Source of the DNA: Methylomarinum sp.
Lineage (GTDB): Bacteria; Pseudomonadota; Gammaproteobacteria; Methylococcales; Methylomonadaceae
Direction: 5' to 3'
Assembly (NCBI GenBank): GCA_013139755.1
Contig: WTAG01000427.1
Location: 1-5,952 of the forward strand
DNA: 5,952 bases
Shown here piece after piece: positions 5,193-5,952 of the stretch. The notes beneath the pieces were generated by a model. The model did not search any database and was not told the DNA's origin. It worked only from the letters and a program-made list of their open reading frames with translations. Position 1 is the first letter of the stretch. Each line of letters begins with the position of its first letter. The position numbers were made by a program, and so were the translations under genes.

Positions 5193-5952
5193 ATGCGTAT
5201 TTTTTTAAGAAGAATTTTACTAATTAGTCTTATTGTTTTGTTTGTGCCTTTGGCTCGCGCAGAATTAACCATAGAAATAACCAAAGGTGTAGAAACCGCA
5301 GTACCTATTGCTGTGGTTCCTTTTGGCTGGCAAGGTGCTGCGAGACAATCGCCTGTTAACTTGTCTTCTGTTGTTAAGGCGGATTTAACACGTAGTGGTT
5401 TGTTTAAGGCGTTGCCTGACCGCGATATGCTGACGACACCAACAGAAACTGAAAAAGTCAGGTTTAGGAACTGGCAAGCGTTGGGGCAAGAATATTTAGT
5501 GATTGGCAAAGTTAACCAAATCGATAGTCGTTATCAGGTACAGTTTCAGTTATTTGATGTCTATAAAGGTGAGCAGTTAATTGGTTATCGACTGACTGTT
5601 CCAGGCAGTGAATTAAGACGAACAGCACACCATATCAGTGACTTGGTTTATGAAAAGTTAACCGGTAAAAAAGGTGTTTTTAGTAGTCGAATTGCTTATA
5701 TCACAAGCTATACAAAAGCGAATAAACGCAAGTTATATAAATTGTTAGTAGCTGATGCTGATGGTTTTAATCCAAAAACAATTGCTTCCTCAGCTGAACC
5801 TTTAATGTCTCCCGTATGGTCACCTGATAAGAAAAAGATTGCTTATGTTTCTTTTGAAAACAAGCGTTCGGCAATTTATATACAAACATTGGCGACGGGA
5901 AAAAGAATCAAAGTTGCGGCTTATAGGGGCATTAATGGAGCCCCTGCATTTT
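5193..5952 (+). CDS. tolB: Tol-Pal periplasmic protein TolB, N-terminal part
   Basis: The frame is open to the right edge, giving 253 complete codons of a protein usually near 430 residues. TolB is the periplasmic partner that binds Pal and TolA. A signal peptide is clear: basic start MRIFLRR, hydrophobic core (8-20), and cleavage expected after ARA (residue 23). The mature N-terminus ELTIEITKG corresponds to the E. coli TolB box (EVRIVIDSG) that binds TolA. Then come IAVVPFGW (about 39-46), the alpha/beta domain through YEKLTGKKGVFSSRIAYI, and the first beta-propeller blades, with PLMSPVWSPDKKKIAYVSFE and SAIYIQTLATGK as WD40-like/TolB repeats. The ATG at 5193 is the only reasonable start: an in-frame TGA lies at 5178-5180. 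No Shine-Dalgarno sequence precedes it; the leader is AT-rich. The 153-base gap after tolA is of the size I recall for E. coli, where tolB has its own promoter. Confidence 0.97.
   Translation, partial: MRIFLRRILLISLIVLFVPLARAELTIEITKGVETAVPIAVVPFGWQGAARQSPVNLSSVVKADLTRSGLFKALPDRDMLTTPTETEKVRFRNWQALGQEYLVIGKVNQIDSRYQVQFQLFDVYKGEQLIGYRLTVPGSELRRTAHHISDLVYEKLTGKKGVFSSRIAYITSYTKANKRKLYKLLVADADGFNPKTIASSAEPLMSPVWSPDKKKIAYVSFENKRSAIYIQTLATGKRIKVAAYRGINGAPAF

Noticed and set aside
5174..5509. Open frame of 111 codons on the - strand over the tolB 5' end
   Set aside because: The + strand encodes an obvious TolB signal peptide and N-terminal domain here; the opposite frame is a shadow.

Overview
The window is a stretch of chromosome from a fairly AT-rich gammaproteobacterium. 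All recognisable genes are on the + strand, in the order yebC (3' end), ruvC, ruvA, ruvB, ybgC, tolQ, tolR, tolA, tolB (5' part). This is the order I recall from Pseudomonas-type gammaproteobacteria, where the RuvABC Holliday-junction genes sit directly upstream of the Tol-Pal cluster; in Escherichia coli the two groups are apart. The proteins are close to gammaproteobacterial textbook forms. The species cannot be named. AT-rich codon use together with the GTAG-type palindromic repeats would suit a group such as the Methylococcales, but that is a guess.

Layout. 1-279 holds the last 92 codons of yebC. 280-407 is a gap carrying one short palindromic repeat (344-374) and the ruvC ribosome binding site. 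408-2541 is ruvC-ruvA-ruvB, joined by two 4-base ATGA stop/start overlaps, so the three are probably translationally coupled. 2542-2642 is a gap almost filled by an 83-bp composite palindrome (2548-2630) that looks like two inverted REP units; its first half ends in a T-run and may act as the ruvB terminator. 2643-5039 is ybgC-tolQ-tolR-tolA, with genes overlapping or abutting. 5040-5192 is a gap with a 24-codon small ORF behind a good Shine-Dalgarno sequence, overlapping hairpins that cannot all form at once. tolB starts at 5193 and runs off the right edge; pal and cpoB would be expected next.

How the genes work together. RuvA and RuvB form the branch-migration motor and RuvC cuts the Holliday junction. 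TolQ and TolR form the proton-driven inner-membrane motor that energises TolA, which reaches across the periplasm to TolB and Pal to keep the outer membrane constricted at division. YbgC is an acyl-CoA thioesterase that travels with tol genes. YebC is a translation-associated or regulatory protein.

No wholly new system is visible. The features most worth a second look are non-coding: two different GTAG-headed palindromes in the two gaps that flank ruvCAB, the composite palindrome lying just before a ybgC start that lacks a Shine-Dalgarno sequence, and the small ORF with alternative hairpins between tolA and tolB.
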